Below are positions 1-8,858 of a DNA stretch of 23,276 nucleotides, one piece after another. This DNA comes from an uncultured Collinsella sp. Lineage in GTDB: Bacteria; Actinomycetota; Coriobacteriia; Coriobacteriales; Coriobacteriaceae. The stretch is taken from positions 1 to 23,276 of the forward strand of contig CABUGI010000024.1 in the NCBI GenBank assembly GCA_902491055.1, written 5' to 3'. The notes beneath the pieces are model-generated. The model saw nothing but the letters and a program-made list of their open reading frames with translations, searched no databases and was not told where the DNA came from. The translations under genes and the position numbers were made by a program. Numbering within the stretch: position 1 is the first letter of the stretch; each line of letters starts with the position of its first letter.

Positions 1-53
1 CGAGGCGGCATAGGATATCAACCGTATTCCAGATTCCAGGACGCCGGGCCGAC

Positions 54-338
54 TCACTTCGGATCGGGCGCTACACCAACTTTCTCGACATTACCTTTGA
101 CAGCTTGTTTAATGGAGTATCCAGCTTTCCCCGCAACAAACCAGATTGTTATTGCAACAAAACAGCCGACCGCAGTTCTTCCAATTGGATAGAAAAAGAT
201 ATTGTAGAAAAACCTAGTAAACGAACCAGGAAATACGGAAACAGAATCAGCGTTGTGAACAACAAAATGATGAGCCATTACCGTCCACATAAGGACAATG
301 CGAAGTAATTCGATACGGGAATCTCGTATTTTTGCCAT
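54..338 (-). pseudogene. N-terminal fragment of an acyltransferase-3-like membrane protein
   Basis: The 94-residue reading frame starts MAKIRDSRIELLRIV and contains MAHHFVVHN. This matches the first transmembrane helix and the conserved Arg/His region of membrane acyltransferase family 3 proteins, which O-acylate surface polysaccharides. A second hydrophobic stretch (VGCFVAITIWFVAG) follows, and the frame then stops after VAPDPK. Family members are usually above 300 residues with about ten membrane helices, so this is probably a truncated remnant. I chose ATG at 338 over an upstream TTG at 359 because a GGGGG stretch lies 4-5 nt before the ATG. No continuation was recognised in positions 1-53. 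The DNA is AT-richer than the glycosyltransferase genes to the right. It could instead be a small two-helix membrane protein. Confidence 0.5.
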
Positions 339-378
339 AATGCCCCCAAGTAAAATCAAAACCTAATTAAGCCTCGAC

Positions 379-1482
379 CTAGAACCGTTCGAGAATCTCC
401 TCGGCATTCTCTCGCAGATAGATATCTAGGTCCGGCACGGCAAACTGCACGTAGCCCCTCTGTGGTGCCTGAATAACCTCCCTTTGTAGCAATTTTGCCC
501 TAATAGAGCTGATCTCATTGGTCTTTTTACCCATGCGCCTAGCAATCTCGGCTGATTTGGACTGTTGTTTGTCCTCGCACATCGCCAATAGGTATTTGAT
601 ATCGTTAGGCCCCAGTCCAGAAATCGCGGGCTCATGAACAACATCGTGAAAACGAGCCTCTGCCAGCGCAATGCCTTCGGCAACATCGCGTTCACTCACG
701 ATGGTACTTTTGGCACGATGCAAATTGGCGCGCTGCCAAATGGAGTAACCGACCAGTTGCACCAGATAGGCATAGCCCTTAGTGGCCTTAGCGGCTCTCG
801 ACAGAAGATTGTCCTCTATGGTCAAACCAGTCGCGACAAAGCTATCGCCCATAGAGAGCGCTACCTCCACCTGGTTGATAGGCGCCAGATCTTCGGGGAG
901 GGCACGACGCAAGAACGTAAGCGCTTTGCCGTTAATAAGGTCCATAACACCGGCGGGTAAACCGGCAAAGGCAAGTGCGATATCTACTTTTTCCCCTATC
1001 AAAAGCTGAACCGTAGACGCAATGGCACGCATATCGTCAATCGGGGCGTCCTGAACTTCATCGATGGCAATAAAAAGACCCTTGGCTGACTTCGCTGCCG
1101 AGCTTAGCAACTTTCTAAGACTCGACTCTTTGGGTGCAACATCGACTTTCGCGGAAACAAAGCCGGCGTTTACGCCGACCGAAGCATTAGTCGCAAGGGA
1201 AGAATCAGCAACCTGATCCCTCAAGTCCAGCAATAGGTTAGGGCCAGCAGAAACAATAGCGGTCTTCCATCCAAGCTCTCGCGCACGATCTCTCAGATCG
1301 CAGAGCAAAACAGTTTTTCCGGAGCCCCTCGGTCCAGCAATGCGCATGAGCCTCGCAGGTGCACCAATTCCCGCATTCAAGCTCTCGGTAAACTCAAGGG
1401 CGATATCATCACGACCAATTATGCGCGGAGGCTCAGCGCCGGCAGTGGGACGAAACGGGTTATGGAATACAGCGGCGCTCAC
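379..1482 (-). CDS. AAA+ ATPase with C-terminal winged-helix-like region, function unknown
   Basis: This 367-residue protein has a Walker A motif GPRGSGKT (residues 50-57) and a Walker B motif GLFIAIDE (135-142). An IIGRDDIALEF segment near residue 21 is typical of STAND/Orc-like AAA_16 ATPases. The last 75 residues (IKYLLAMC...SAEIARRMG...LLQREVI) look like a winged-helix DNA-binding domain, as in Orc1/Cdc6-like or ExeA-like ATPases. The start is GTG, preceded by AGAAAGG with about 8-nt spacing. It stands alone: an AT-rich 209-bp gap separates it from the glycosyltransferase operon upstream, and an acyltransferase fragment follows. The ATPase call is secure. The biological role is unknown; such orphan ATPases often sit in genomic islands or defence regions, but no partner is visible. 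Confidence 0.8.
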   Translation of the reverse strand: MSAAVFHNPFRPTAGAEPPRIIGRDDIALEFTESLNAGIGAPARLMRIAGPRGSGKTVLLCDLRDRARELGWKTAIVSAGPNLLLDLRDQVADSSLATNASVGVNAGFVSAKVDVAPKESSLRKLLSSAAKSAKGLFIAIDEVQDAPIDDMRAIASTVQLLIGEKVDIALAFAGLPAGVMDLINGKALTFLRRALPEDLAPINQVEVALSMGDSFVATGLTIEDNLLSRAAKATKGYAYLVQLVGYSIWQRANLHRAKSTIVSERDVAEGIALAEARFHDVVHEPAISGLGPNDIKYLLAMCEDKQQSKSAEIARRMGKKTNEISSIRAKLLQREVIQAPQRGYVQFAVPDLDIYLRENAEEILERF

Positions 1483-1691
1483 TTGTTTGCCTTTCTAGGG
1501 AATCGATTAACAGTCAATCATCGTTTCAATAATTGTCACAGACTATATCGAATAATATCGAGCTGTATAAGCTTGTATAAACTTATCGCGAAAGTATCGA
1601 GTTTTCGTAATTTATCTTAGCAAGTAGTCCAACGTTACTTTCTTCCAGCTCATAGCGAAAGAAAGTTAAGGACTTCCTAAAAACCATTGCC
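1483..1691 (-). promoter_or_regulatory. AT-rich intergenic region with repeated TATCGA and TGTATAA words
   Basis: This gap is strongly AT-rich. TATCGA occurs at 1546-1551, 1556-1561 and 1595-1600, and TGTATAA at 1564-1570 and 1574-1580, exactly 10 bp apart. It should hold the promoter of the ATPase gene (379-1482) and possibly a binding site. An 8-bp inverted repeat, ACTTTCTT (1637-1644) and AAGAAAGT (1659-1666), lies about 25-55 nt past the stop of the glycosyltransferase operon. It has no U-run after it on the minus strand, so I do not call it a terminator. No convincing -35/-10 pair was identified. Confidence 0.35.
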
Positions 1692-4178
1692 TTAATACGA
1701 GAAATACTCGCTCTCAGCGGATAAGTTCGGCCCCAACCACGGATCGCCATCCAAGAAGAACTCAGGCCAGTGCTGCATGAACAGTGCTTGCTCGCGCTTC
1801 CAGCGACTCATCTTTTCCTCGTTGGCCTCTTCCCTACCGCGCGAGGTGAACTCGTAGTGATACAGCTCGGCATAAGGCGTAAAGATGGTGCGGTAGCCGG
1901 CCTCCCACACGCGAAGGCAAAAGTCAGCGTCGTTAAAACCGACGGCGAATTCCTCGTTATAGCCTCCGACCTGCTCAAATACGTCGCGTCGCACCATCTG
2001 GCAGGCACCCGTCACGGCGCTAAAGTTGCCCGGGCGCACAGCGCGGGCAAGATAGCCCTCGCGCTTTGCCGAGAAGTCCTGGTTGGCATGGGCAAGTGCG
2101 CCACGCACGCCAACCAAAATGCCGGCATGCTGCACCAGATGATCGGCAAAGTAGAGTTTGGCGCCCACCACGCCCGCATCGGGACGCTGCAGATAGCTCA
2201 TCATCTCTTCGATAAAGTCCGGGCTTATAACCTCGGTATCGTTGTTGAGCAGCAGCAGGTAGTCGCCCTTAGCGTGCTCCACACCAAAATTGATGATCTG
2301 AGAGTAATTGAACTCGCCCGGCCAGTACACAACGCGCGCGATGCCCTTGCCTTCTGATGCTGAAGCCACGCGTTCCGGCAGGGTTTCGTAATACGCAAAC
2401 GTATCCGGGGCTTCGCTGTTGTTCTCCACCAAGACGATCTCATAGTTGGCATACGTGGCCTTCTGGGCAATCGACATCACACAGGCATCGAGCGTCTCAA
2501 CGTGGTCCTTGGTGGGAATCACAATGCTCACCAGCGGCGCAGGCTCCGGCAGCGCATAGCGCATGCGATAGACAAACGGCGTCTCGGTCTCCTCGACCGT
2601 TCCGCAAATGCCCAGCTCGTTAAAGTGACGCTGCAGCGCAAGGCACCCGGCTTCAATAGCATACGGCTTGCTATCGGCAGAGCCATCGGCGGTCGACCCC
2701 GGATGAACGCGCCAGTGATACAGCACGTGCGCAACATGCTCAAACCGTGCGCCCGCCGAAAGACAGCGAAGCGTCAGGTCGTAGTCCTGGGCACCCGCAA
2801 CGTCTTCTGGGGACGTGCCAATACGATCGATTAGCGCCTTCTCCACCATCAGGAAATGCGTCACGCAGTTATGGCTATAGAGCAGGTCGACGTTGAGCTG
2901 CGTCTTAAAGACAGGCTGACCCCACTCCCCCGTTTTCTGGAACATGTCCTCGTCGCAGAACAGGACCTGGGGACGCTCGCCCTCGGCCGCCTTATTCAGC
3001 GCGGAAACATACTGGAATAACGCGTCCGGTTCCAGAATGTCGTCATGGTCCAAGAACGCGATGTAGTCGCCCGTCGCTTGCTCAATACCCGCGTTGGTGT
3101 TGACCACGATGCCGCCGTTGCCGGGCAGCCCAATGCGACGAACGCGCTCGTCATTGGCGTCCACCGCAAGGTCGGCCACCGCGTCCCATTCGGGCGAGGC
3201 GTCCATAAGCAGCAATTCCCAGTTGTCATAGCTCTGGGCTAGCACCGAGTCCAGCAGCTCGCGCAGGTAGACCCGATCAGTCTTGTAGCACGGCACCACA
3301 ATGCTCACGAGCGGCCTATAGGCAAAGGCCGCCGAAGCGACACGTTGGCACGCCAAATCGCCCGGCTTTGCGCGATGTTGCTCAAACCAACGTCGATAAG
3401 CTGCGTCGTCTGCACGCGCGTCCTTCATGCGGTTCCAACTGTCATCGAACATGCCGTTGTACAGGCGACCATCCATGGCGCAAAACCCGCTCTGGATCTG
3501 CTCTGTGGGATCGCTCACAATCGCGACAAAATCTCGTATATCCTGAGGCATCTCAACGCTCAGATACGTTTTATTGACGCGGCATCCGTTCTGCTGCGGC
3601 ACATCGACCTGCGATTCAAACACATGCACGGTGGCATCGATGGCATTCATATGCGTATCGAAGATCTGGAGCTCAGGGGAGCACTGGGGGTCTCCCGCCC
3701 AGGCAACCTCATAGCGCCACACCGCGCCGGCGTCTGTCGGCAAATAGCGAATGGCATCGATCTCGTAGCGACCGCAGCATTCGCCACGCTGCGCATCGCG
3801 GATAAGCGCGCACAGCGCAGGCTTTGCTTTGTAGTTAATCTTGGATTCCAGCTTGGCCACGCGGCTATCGAGGCGAATGGAGCCCAACCTTTGGCCACCG
3901 GATGCAAAAACGACATCCATCGACGAGCCATCCAAAAACGGAAGCACCAAGACGGCGAACTCGCGCTCGTAATCGGAAACGGAAGGGCAAAGCGCCAGCA
4001 CACGGCCATGATCGACCGGGAGCACCAGCGACAGCACACAAGAACCGCTCGTCGTCGCATGGGCAAACGCTTGAGAACCCTCCCGCTCAATAAGCGCGGT
4101 GACATCCTGACCGGCAAAACGAAGCAGCACAAACAGACGGCCCTGACTGCGGCAAAGTGCCAAACGCTTGATACTCAT
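1692..4178 (-). CDS. Large glycosyltransferase with two GT2 domains
   Basis: This 828-residue protein has three parts. Residues 1 to about 285 form an N-terminal region without recognisable motifs. A first GT-A domain follows (from VSIVVPCYK at about 291 to about 510), with the metal-binding motif DHDD at 377-380. The second GT-A domain (VSIVIPTKD from 550 to about 790) has LLNNDTEV around 642-649 and a FNDADFCLR segment near 748-756. Double GT2 proteins of this kind add sugars to O-antigen, rhamnan or wall-polysaccharide chains in the cytoplasm. The ATG directly abuts the stop codon of the preceding glycosyltransferase gene (TAG at 4181-4179), so the two are translationally coupled. It is the last gene of the five-gene operon. 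Sugar donor and acceptor cannot be deduced. No transmembrane segment is evident. Confidence 0.88.
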   Translation of the reverse strand: MSIKRLALCRSQGRLFVLLRFAGQDVTALIEREGSQAFAHATTSGSCVLSLVLPVDHGRVLALCPSVSDYEREFAVLVLPFLDGSSMDVVFASGGQRLGSIRLDSRVAKLESKINYKAKPALCALIRDAQRGECCGRYEIDAIRYLPTDAGAVWRYEVAWAGDPQCSPELQIFDTHMNAIDATVHVFESQVDVPQQNGCRVNKTYLSVEMPQDIRDFVAIVSDPTEQIQSGFCAMDGRLYNGMFDDSWNRMKDARADDAAYRRWFEQHRAKPGDLACQRVASAAFAYRPLVSIVVPCYKTDRVYLRELLDSVLAQSYDNWELLLMDASPEWDAVADLAVDANDERVRRIGLPGNGGIVVNTNAGIEQATGDYIAFLDHDDILEPDALFQYVSALNKAAEGERPQVLFCDEDMFQKTGEWGQPVFKTQLNVDLLYSHNCVTHFLMVEKALIDRIGTSPEDVAGAQDYDLTLRCLSAGARFEHVAHVLYHWRVHPGSTADGSADSKPYAIEAGCLALQRHFNELGICGTVEETETPFVYRMRYALPEPAPLVSIVIPTKDHVETLDACVMSIAQKATYANYEIVLVENNSEAPDTFAYYETLPERVASASEGKGIARVVYWPGEFNYSQIINFGVEHAKGDYLLLLNNDTEVISPDFIEEMMSYLQRPDAGVVGAKLYFADHLVQHAGILVGVRGALAHANQDFSAKREGYLARAVRPGNFSAVTGACQMVRRDVFEQVGGYNEEFAVGFNDADFCLRVWEAGYRTIFTPYAELYHYEFTSRGREEANEEKMSRWKREQALFMQHWPEFFLDGDPWLGPNLSAESEYFSY

Positions 4179-5246
4179 CTACACTTCTCGCTTTCCCAGG
4201 GCGTTCGCTGCCATGCGTTTGCAGGCACCCAGGCGCCCAAACCTCAAGACGTCGTAATCGAACATGAGCTTTTTGCACTCGCGGGCATTGGGGGCCTTGC
4301 TGGTAAGCGCCGCACGCACCATAACAGCAACAGAAGGAGCGCATTGTGCAAGCGCAACATCGCTGCCCACGGCAGAACCGGCAAGCGCAGTGGCAACGGC
4401 AGCAAACACCTTGCCGCAGTCCGAGCCCAGCAACCTGAGCGCGTCGTACAGCACCAGATCGCACAGGAAGTACGCCAGGTCATCGGCATGCTGTGCATCG
4501 AGACCGTCGCGCTGCCAGTCAGCCAGCACCGCAGAGTAAATCTTCACGTGCTCCAGCAGACGCGTCTCGTCGTCGTAGCGCATGGTGTCCATAAGCGAAC
4601 CCTTGCGCGCCACGCGGTAGTCATACAGCTTGTTCGAGATAAGCGCGGTCTTGTGCGAACGGCCGTACACGGCAAAATCGAAGACCTGGTCCTCGCCATA
4701 CTTAACGGTTTCGTCGAACACGATCCCGTAACCCAGCAAAAACTCACGCTTGCAGGCGGTGCGCCATGCAAAGGGGCGAGATGCTTCCTTAAACAGCAAG
4801 TCAGAGCTATAGCCTTCAAACGACACATCGCGCGGGCTCAGAACATAGTTAAGCCACGGATACCCCGCCTCAAGCGGATACGGGTTCGCGCCAAAGGTCA
4901 AAACGTCGCAGTCCTCGCGCTCAAAGGCATCGACGATCACGCGGCACGCATCGGGTGTAAAGCGGTCATCGGAATCCAAGAACGCGACGATAGGCGCCGT
5001 GGACGCGGCGATGCCCGCATTACGCGCACTCGACAGGCCGCCGTTTGGCTTATCGACCAGCGTAAAGCGCGCGTCCTTTTCGCAATAGGCAGCCGCAATA
5101 TCGCGCGAACCGTCCGGCGAGCCATCGTTGACCAGCACGCCCTCCCAATCGGGCATGTCCTGCGCAAGCAGGGAGTCCAGGCACCAGGCCAGGCACTCCT
5201 CCACCTTATAGATGGGAACAACAACGGAAATCTTAGGGGTAGCCAT
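4179..5246 (-). CDS. Family 2 glycosyltransferase (type B, second copy)
   Basis: A 355-residue GT-A fold enzyme: KISVVVPIYK at the N-terminus, NDGS near residue 40, GGLSSARNAG near 69-78, and the DSDD metal-binding motif near 91-94. An alternative GTG lies two codons upstream (5252), but AGGAG at 5256-5260 is about 9 nt from the ATG and only 3 nt from the GTG, so I prefer the ATG. The C-terminal half (NKLYDYRVARKGSL, then a LADWQRDGL...DLVLYDALRL segment) resembles the corresponding part of the gene at 6452-7492. The two are therefore paralogues. It lies 12 nt after the preceding glycosyltransferase and abuts the following one. It probably adds a sugar to a surface glycan from an activated donor; specificity is unknown. 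Confidence 0.86.
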   Translation of the reverse strand: MATPKISVVVPIYKVEECLAWCLDSLLAQDMPDWEGVLVNDGSPDGSRDIAAAYCEKDARFTLVDKPNGGLSSARNAGIAASTAPIVAFLDSDDRFTPDACRVIVDAFEREDCDVLTFGANPYPLEAGYPWLNYVLSPRDVSFEGYSSDLLFKEASRPFAWRTACKREFLLGYGIVFDETVKYGEDQVFDFAVYGRSHKTALISNKLYDYRVARKGSLMDTMRYDDETRLLEHVKIYSAVLADWQRDGLDAQHADDLAYFLCDLVLYDALRLLGSDCGKVFAAVATALAGSAVGSDVALAQCAPSVAVMVRAALTSKAPNARECKKLMFDYDVLRFGRLGACKRMAANALGKREV

Positions 5247-5258
5247 AGTCACACACTC

Positions 5259-6377
5259 CTACTGGGCGGCCGAAACGTCATCGGGATGCGGGTTATCGCC
5301 GTAGGTGCGCTGATACGTCAGCAGGCGCCAGACCAGCGGCAGGCCGCCGATCTTAAAGTAATGCTTAAACGTATTGAGCTTGCCCGGCTTCTTAAAGTCA
5401 AAACGCGAATCGATATAGGCACGGGGCGACTTGACCATCAGGCGCAAGTCGGTCTCGCCACGCGGGTCGAACAGCGACAGATCAAAGCGACCAGCATCCC
5501 AATCGGCCTTGAGCTCGGGCGAGGCCTTTTCCCAAAACTGCTCGCGCAGCTCGTCGACCAGACGCTCGTCATTCCAGCGGTACGTATCGACCTTCATGCG
5601 CATTAAAATACCCTGAAGCTGAGCCTTAAGCTCGGGGCGCTCGTTCAAAAAGCGCAGCATCTCGGCATATTCGTCACACACGCAAAACACCTTGTTGGGA
5701 GAATTAACGGAGCTCTTCTCGTTATCCTGGCGATAGCACAAAATGGGGTCCGCAATAAACGCGGCGCGCTCGGCGCAAGCCCAAACCTTAAAGTTAAAGC
5801 CTGCGTCCTGATAAGAGGCGCCCGGCGTGGGAAGGAACCGAATCTGATTGTCGTTGAGGAACTCGCGCCGATAGATAGCCGACCAAATGGAAGGTTTGCG
5901 ATAGAAGATGCCCGGACGATCGACGGGGCGATACGCGGCGCCCGTCATATGCTCGTCGATGATCCCAAACAGCTCACGGCGCTCGCTGGGCGTGGACCAA
6001 TACAGGTAAAAGTCGCCCTTTACCACATCGGCATGCTCAGCATCGGCCTTGGCGACCAGCTTTTGGAGCGAATCCTCAAACATAAAGTCATCGGACTCTA
6101 AAATGCCCACGTACTCGCCACGCGCCATCTCCAGGCCGCGGTTCATCGAGTCGCCGTAGCCGCTGTTGGCCTTGTCGATCATCTTTACACGGGGATCGCG
6201 CTCCATGTACTCGCGGATGATATCCGGCGAGCTATCGGTGGAGCCGTCGTTGATGCAGATGATCTCGATGTCCTTGAGCGTCTGCGCCACGGCGGAATCG
6301 AGGCACTCGCGCAGGTAGCGCTCGACATTGCAAATGGGGACAAGCAGCGAAACTTTAGGGGTATCAGAGTTCTGCAA
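5259..6377 (-). CDS. Family 2 glycosyltransferase (type A, second copy)
   Basis: A 372-residue GT2 enzyme: KVSLLVPICNVERYL, NDGS at 43-46, the signature KANSGYGDSMNRGLE around 69-83, and ESDD at 94-97. The start is TTG, chosen because a perfect AGGAGG lies 5 nt before it and no other in-frame start precedes the conserved beta strand. The protein is a close paralogue of the one encoded at 7499-8602, including long identical DNA stretches in the 5' third. The SGYGDSMN signature is common in glycosyltransferases of gut actinobacterial and firmicute capsule loci. Its neighbours on both sides are also GT2 genes in the same direction. Substrate unknown. Confidence 0.86.
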   Translation of the reverse strand: MQNSDTPKVSLLVPICNVERYLRECLDSAVAQTLKDIEIICINDGSTDSSPDIIREYMERDPRVKMIDKANSGYGDSMNRGLEMARGEYVGILESDDFMFEDSLQKLVAKADAEHADVVKGDFYLYWSTPSERRELFGIIDEHMTGAAYRPVDRPGIFYRKPSIWSAIYRREFLNDNQIRFLPTPGASYQDAGFNFKVWACAERAAFIADPILCYRQDNEKSSVNSPNKVFCVCDEYAEMLRFLNERPELKAQLQGILMRMKVDTYRWNDERLVDELREQFWEKASPELKADWDAGRFDLSLFDPRGETDLRLMVKSPRAYIDSRFDFKKPGKLNTFKHYFKIGGLPLVWRLLTYQRTYGDNPHPDDVSAAQ

Positions 6378-6451
6378 GAGAACCTCCTGTTGGATAGCGT
6401 GTAACAGGGTTATTTTAGCAGCCGAGTTGCGGCGGGCGGCAGCGCCTGGAA

Positions 6452-7492
6452 TTAGATAAAGCGCTCCAGGCAGGCTTTGAGACCGCGAGTCGAAAGATAG
6501 AACAGCGTGGCATCTGCCATCGAAACGCCCGAGGTCGCTGCAACGAGCTTGTGGGCAACACGGCGAACGGCGCCCTTAGCAGGCATATCCGCCCACTCCG
6601 TTCCCATAAACGTCGTGAAAGCCCTGTTGACGCGAGCCGCCACGCGATGGAAGTCATCGGCATCCAAGCGCGCCAGGTCGAACACAATTAGGTCCAAAAA
6701 CCAAGTTATCAGCTCGCCGGGGCACAGGTCCAAAAGACCGTAGGCCGCCCAGTCCTCCAAGACCTCCTCGAGCATTCTCATATGGGCATCGAGCTTTTTG
6801 GCGCGAGCCTCGGCACTGTTGAACTCGTGCGTCGCCGATTCACTCTCCATCACGTAGTGGTAGAACTTATCCGGCATGACGACGGTCTTGCGGGCAAGCG
6901 CATAAGCCGCAAATTGGAAGACGACGTCCTCGCCCAAAGCCAAACCGGGGGCGAAGCGAATGCCTTCGCGATTGAGCAGCTCGCACGAAAAAGCCGCACG
7001 GCAGGCATAGGGCTGCGCATTCGAATGGAACAGCAGTTGGGGATCACGGGCGCCGAAGGTACCAGCTTTGGGGCTCATGAGTTGCTGGACGCGCTTGGGG
7101 GCAGCATCGGCAGGTTCACAGACGCCGCCAAAAACGGCGGCCTCGGCATCTGCAGACTCCATGGAATGCAGCACGTGCTCGACCGTCCGGGCATCGATGT
7201 AATCGTCGGCGTCCACAAAAAAGACGGTCTCGCCCTCGGCGACATCGATACCGGCATTTCGAGCACACGAGACGCCCGCGTTTTCCTGGTCAATCACCAG
7301 TACGCGATCGTCGGCCTGCGCGATCTGGCGCAACACGTTCAACGAATCATCAGTCGAACCGTCGTTGACGCAGACAACCTGAATCGAGCGCTCGGACTGG
7401 GCCAACAGCGAATCGAGGCATCGCTGAATGGAGCGCGCAGAGTTGAAAACGGGGACGACAATGGTAGCTTTAGGACACGAGGCCTCTCCCAT
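6452..7492 (-). CDS. Family 2 glycosyltransferase (type B, first copy)
   Basis: A 346-residue GT-A enzyme: ATIVVPVFNSARSIQ, NDGS at 43-46, GVSCARNAG at 73-81, and DADD at 94-97. The C-terminal half (DKFYHYVMES, EDWAAYGL, DLIVFDLARL) parallels the gene at 4179-5246. The ATG lies 6 nt after the stop of the preceding gene, with a G-rich GGGGGTAGG as probable ribosome-binding site overlapping that stop. A 74-bp gap follows before the next gene, the largest in this operon. Around this gene's stop codon is an inverted repeat, GCCTGGA (6444-6450) and TCCAGGC (6465-6471), without a U-run. Role: sugar transfer in surface glycan assembly, by inference from family and context. Confidence 0.86.
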   Translation of the reverse strand: MGEASCPKATIVVPVFNSARSIQRCLDSLLAQSERSIQVVCVNDGSTDDSLNVLRQIAQADDRVLVIDQENAGVSCARNAGIDVAEGETVFFVDADDYIDARTVEHVLHSMESADAEAAVFGGVCEPADAAPKRVQQLMSPKAGTFGARDPQLLFHSNAQPYACRAAFSCELLNREGIRFAPGLALGEDVVFQFAAYALARKTVVMPDKFYHYVMESESATHEFNSAEARAKKLDAHMRMLEEVLEDWAAYGLLDLCPGELITWFLDLIVFDLARLDADDFHRVAARVNRAFTTFMGTEWADMPAKGAVRRVAHKLVAATSGVSMADATLFYLSTRGLKACLERFI

Positions 7493-7498
7493 GCCGAC

Positions 7499-8602
7499 CT
7501 ACCCCCTCAGCGATTCGATGAGGAAGGCAGCGACCACGCCTGGACCTCCAACCGAGGCGTAATACTTAGCACGCCCCAAGGCACCATCCGTCGCAAAACT
7601 CGGATGCTCGTCAACCCAGCCCTCAGGATCTTTGAGGATGGCAGCGAGATTTGCGCGCTTCCACGGCTTGAGGTCGTCAAGCGAAAAGTCCCCGGCGTCC
7701 AAGGCCGCTTGGAACTCCTTGGCCATCTGAACCAGGAACTCCTTATAGAACTTGGGCGCCAGGCGCACGTAGTTCCACATGTACGAATCGTACTTAATGA
7801 GCTGATTGAACTTGAGCATGCGCGCGACGTCATCACTTGCGTGGTCGCGGGCATAATCCTCTCGAATCCAACGCTCAATCTCGGCATACTCGGTATTGAC
7901 GCAAAAGACCTTAGCCGAAGAATTGACCGAGGAATTCTCGTTGTCCTGGCGATACGACAACACGGCATCATGCAGGTAAACAGCCTTTTCGGCGCACGCG
8001 ATCACCTTAAAGGCGAATGACGTGTCCTGAAAGGATGCCCCCGGAGTCGGCAGGAACGTAATGCCGTTGCGCTCAAGGAAATCGCGACGGTACACGGCCG
8101 ACCAAATCGACGGCTTTTGCTTAAAGAACTGCGTCGTATCGCTCGGGTGCACTGGCTTGCCACAGTCCTTGGCTTTAAACATCTCGTGCAGCGAACGGCG
8201 CTCCTCGGGCTTAGACCAGTAGAAATCAAAGTTCGCCTTCGCAAAGTCGGCATTATTGCTATCGGCGGCCGAGACAAGTTTTTCGAGTGCGTCGGACGCC
8301 ATAAAGTCATCGGACTCCAAGATGCCAACGTACTTGCCACGCGCCATCTCCAGACCGTGGTTCATCGAGTCGCCGTAGCCGCTGTTGGCCTTGTCGATCA
8401 TCTTGACGCGCCCATCGCGCTCCATATACTCGCGGATAATCGCCGGCGAGTTGTCGGTCGACCCGTCGTTAATGCAGATGATCTCGATGTCCTTGAGCGT
8501 CTGCGCCAGGGCGGAATCGAGGCACTCGCGCAGGTAGCGCTGAACATTGTAAATGGGAATAAGCAGCGACAGAACAGGGCTGCCAGAGGCGTTAGTAGAC
8601 AA
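7499..8602 (-). CDS. Family 2 glycosyltransferase (type A, first copy), first gene of the operon
   Basis: A 367-residue GT2 enzyme: VLSLLIPIYNVQRYL, NDGS at 45-48, KANSGYGDSMNHGLE at 71-85, and ESDD at 96-99. The TTG start is supported by AAGGAG about 6 nt upstream; there is no other good start before the first beta strand. It is the paralogue of the gene at 5259-6377, and the two share exact 45-bp (8360-8404 and 6141-6185) and 37-bp (8472-8508 and 6253-6289) identities. This is the promoter-proximal gene of a minus-strand operon of five glycosyltransferases, divergent from the gene at 8859. The enzyme probably acts at the cytoplasmic face on a lipid-linked glycan. Donor sugar unknown. Confidence 0.86.
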   Translation of the reverse strand: MSTNASGSPVLSLLIPIYNVQRYLRECLDSALAQTLKDIEIICINDGSTDNSPAIIREYMERDGRVKMIDKANSGYGDSMNHGLEMARGKYVGILESDDFMASDALEKLVSAADSNNADFAKANFDFYWSKPEERRSLHEMFKAKDCGKPVHPSDTTQFFKQKPSIWSAVYRRDFLERNGITFLPTPGASFQDTSFAFKVIACAEKAVYLHDAVLSYRQDNENSSVNSSAKVFCVNTEYAEIERWIREDYARDHASDDVARMLKFNQLIKYDSYMWNYVRLAPKFYKEFLVQMAKEFQAALDAGDFSLDDLKPWKRANLAAILKDPEGWVDEHPSFATDGALGRAKYYASVGGPGVVAAFLIESLRG

Positions 8603-8666
8603 ATGTGCTCCTTAGGAAATACCTGTCGTTTCATGGTATCAAAGGGCCAGCGCGCCAGCGGGCGTT

Positions 8667-8696
8667 TATATAATCTATGGAGCCTCTTGCGGGCAA
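8667..8696 (-). promoter_or_regulatory. Candidate promoter of the glycosyltransferase operon
   Basis: On the minus strand, TTGCCC (8696-8691) is followed after 18 nt by TATATA (8672-8667). This would start transcription near 8660, about 58 nt upstream of the TTG at 8602. The match is moderate and made by eye. The same AT-rich patch also reads TATAAT on the plus strand (8669-8674), but without a -35 partner. Confidence 0.35.
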
Positions 8697-8752
8697 AGCA
8701 GCCCCACGTCATGCGGCGGGCCCATGGCAGGTTCCTGCGTTTTATTCAAAGC

Positions 8753-8783
8753 TTGCCGCTAAGGTGCGCCGAGCCTTTACAAT
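8753..8783 (+). promoter_or_regulatory. Candidate promoter of the GlfT-like glycosyltransferase gene
   Basis: TTGCCG (8753-8758) and TACAAT (8778-8783) are separated by 19 nt, slightly longer than ideal. They lie about 75 nt upstream of the ATG at 8859. The call is tentative and made by eye. Confidence 0.3.
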
Positions 8784-8858
8784 AGGACAGTCCCAAGGAC
8801 GTATTCGATAGCTTCCGTGCAGCGCATGCGCGCCGCGCGTGAAAGGATATATTGCCCC

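Noticed and set aside
3345..5606. 753-codon open frame on the plus strand opposite the glycosyltransferase genes
   Set aside because: It is antisense to two well-supported GT2 genes and part of a third. High-GC DNA commonly leaves such long shadow frames, and its composition (His/Arg/Ala-rich) shows no domain.
6444..6471. Inverted repeat GCCTGGA/TCCAGGC at the stop of the type B glycosyltransferase
   Set aside because: A 7-bp stem with a 14-nt loop and no U-run on the minus strand. The next gene follows in the same direction with a strong ribosome-binding site, so an operon break is unlikely.
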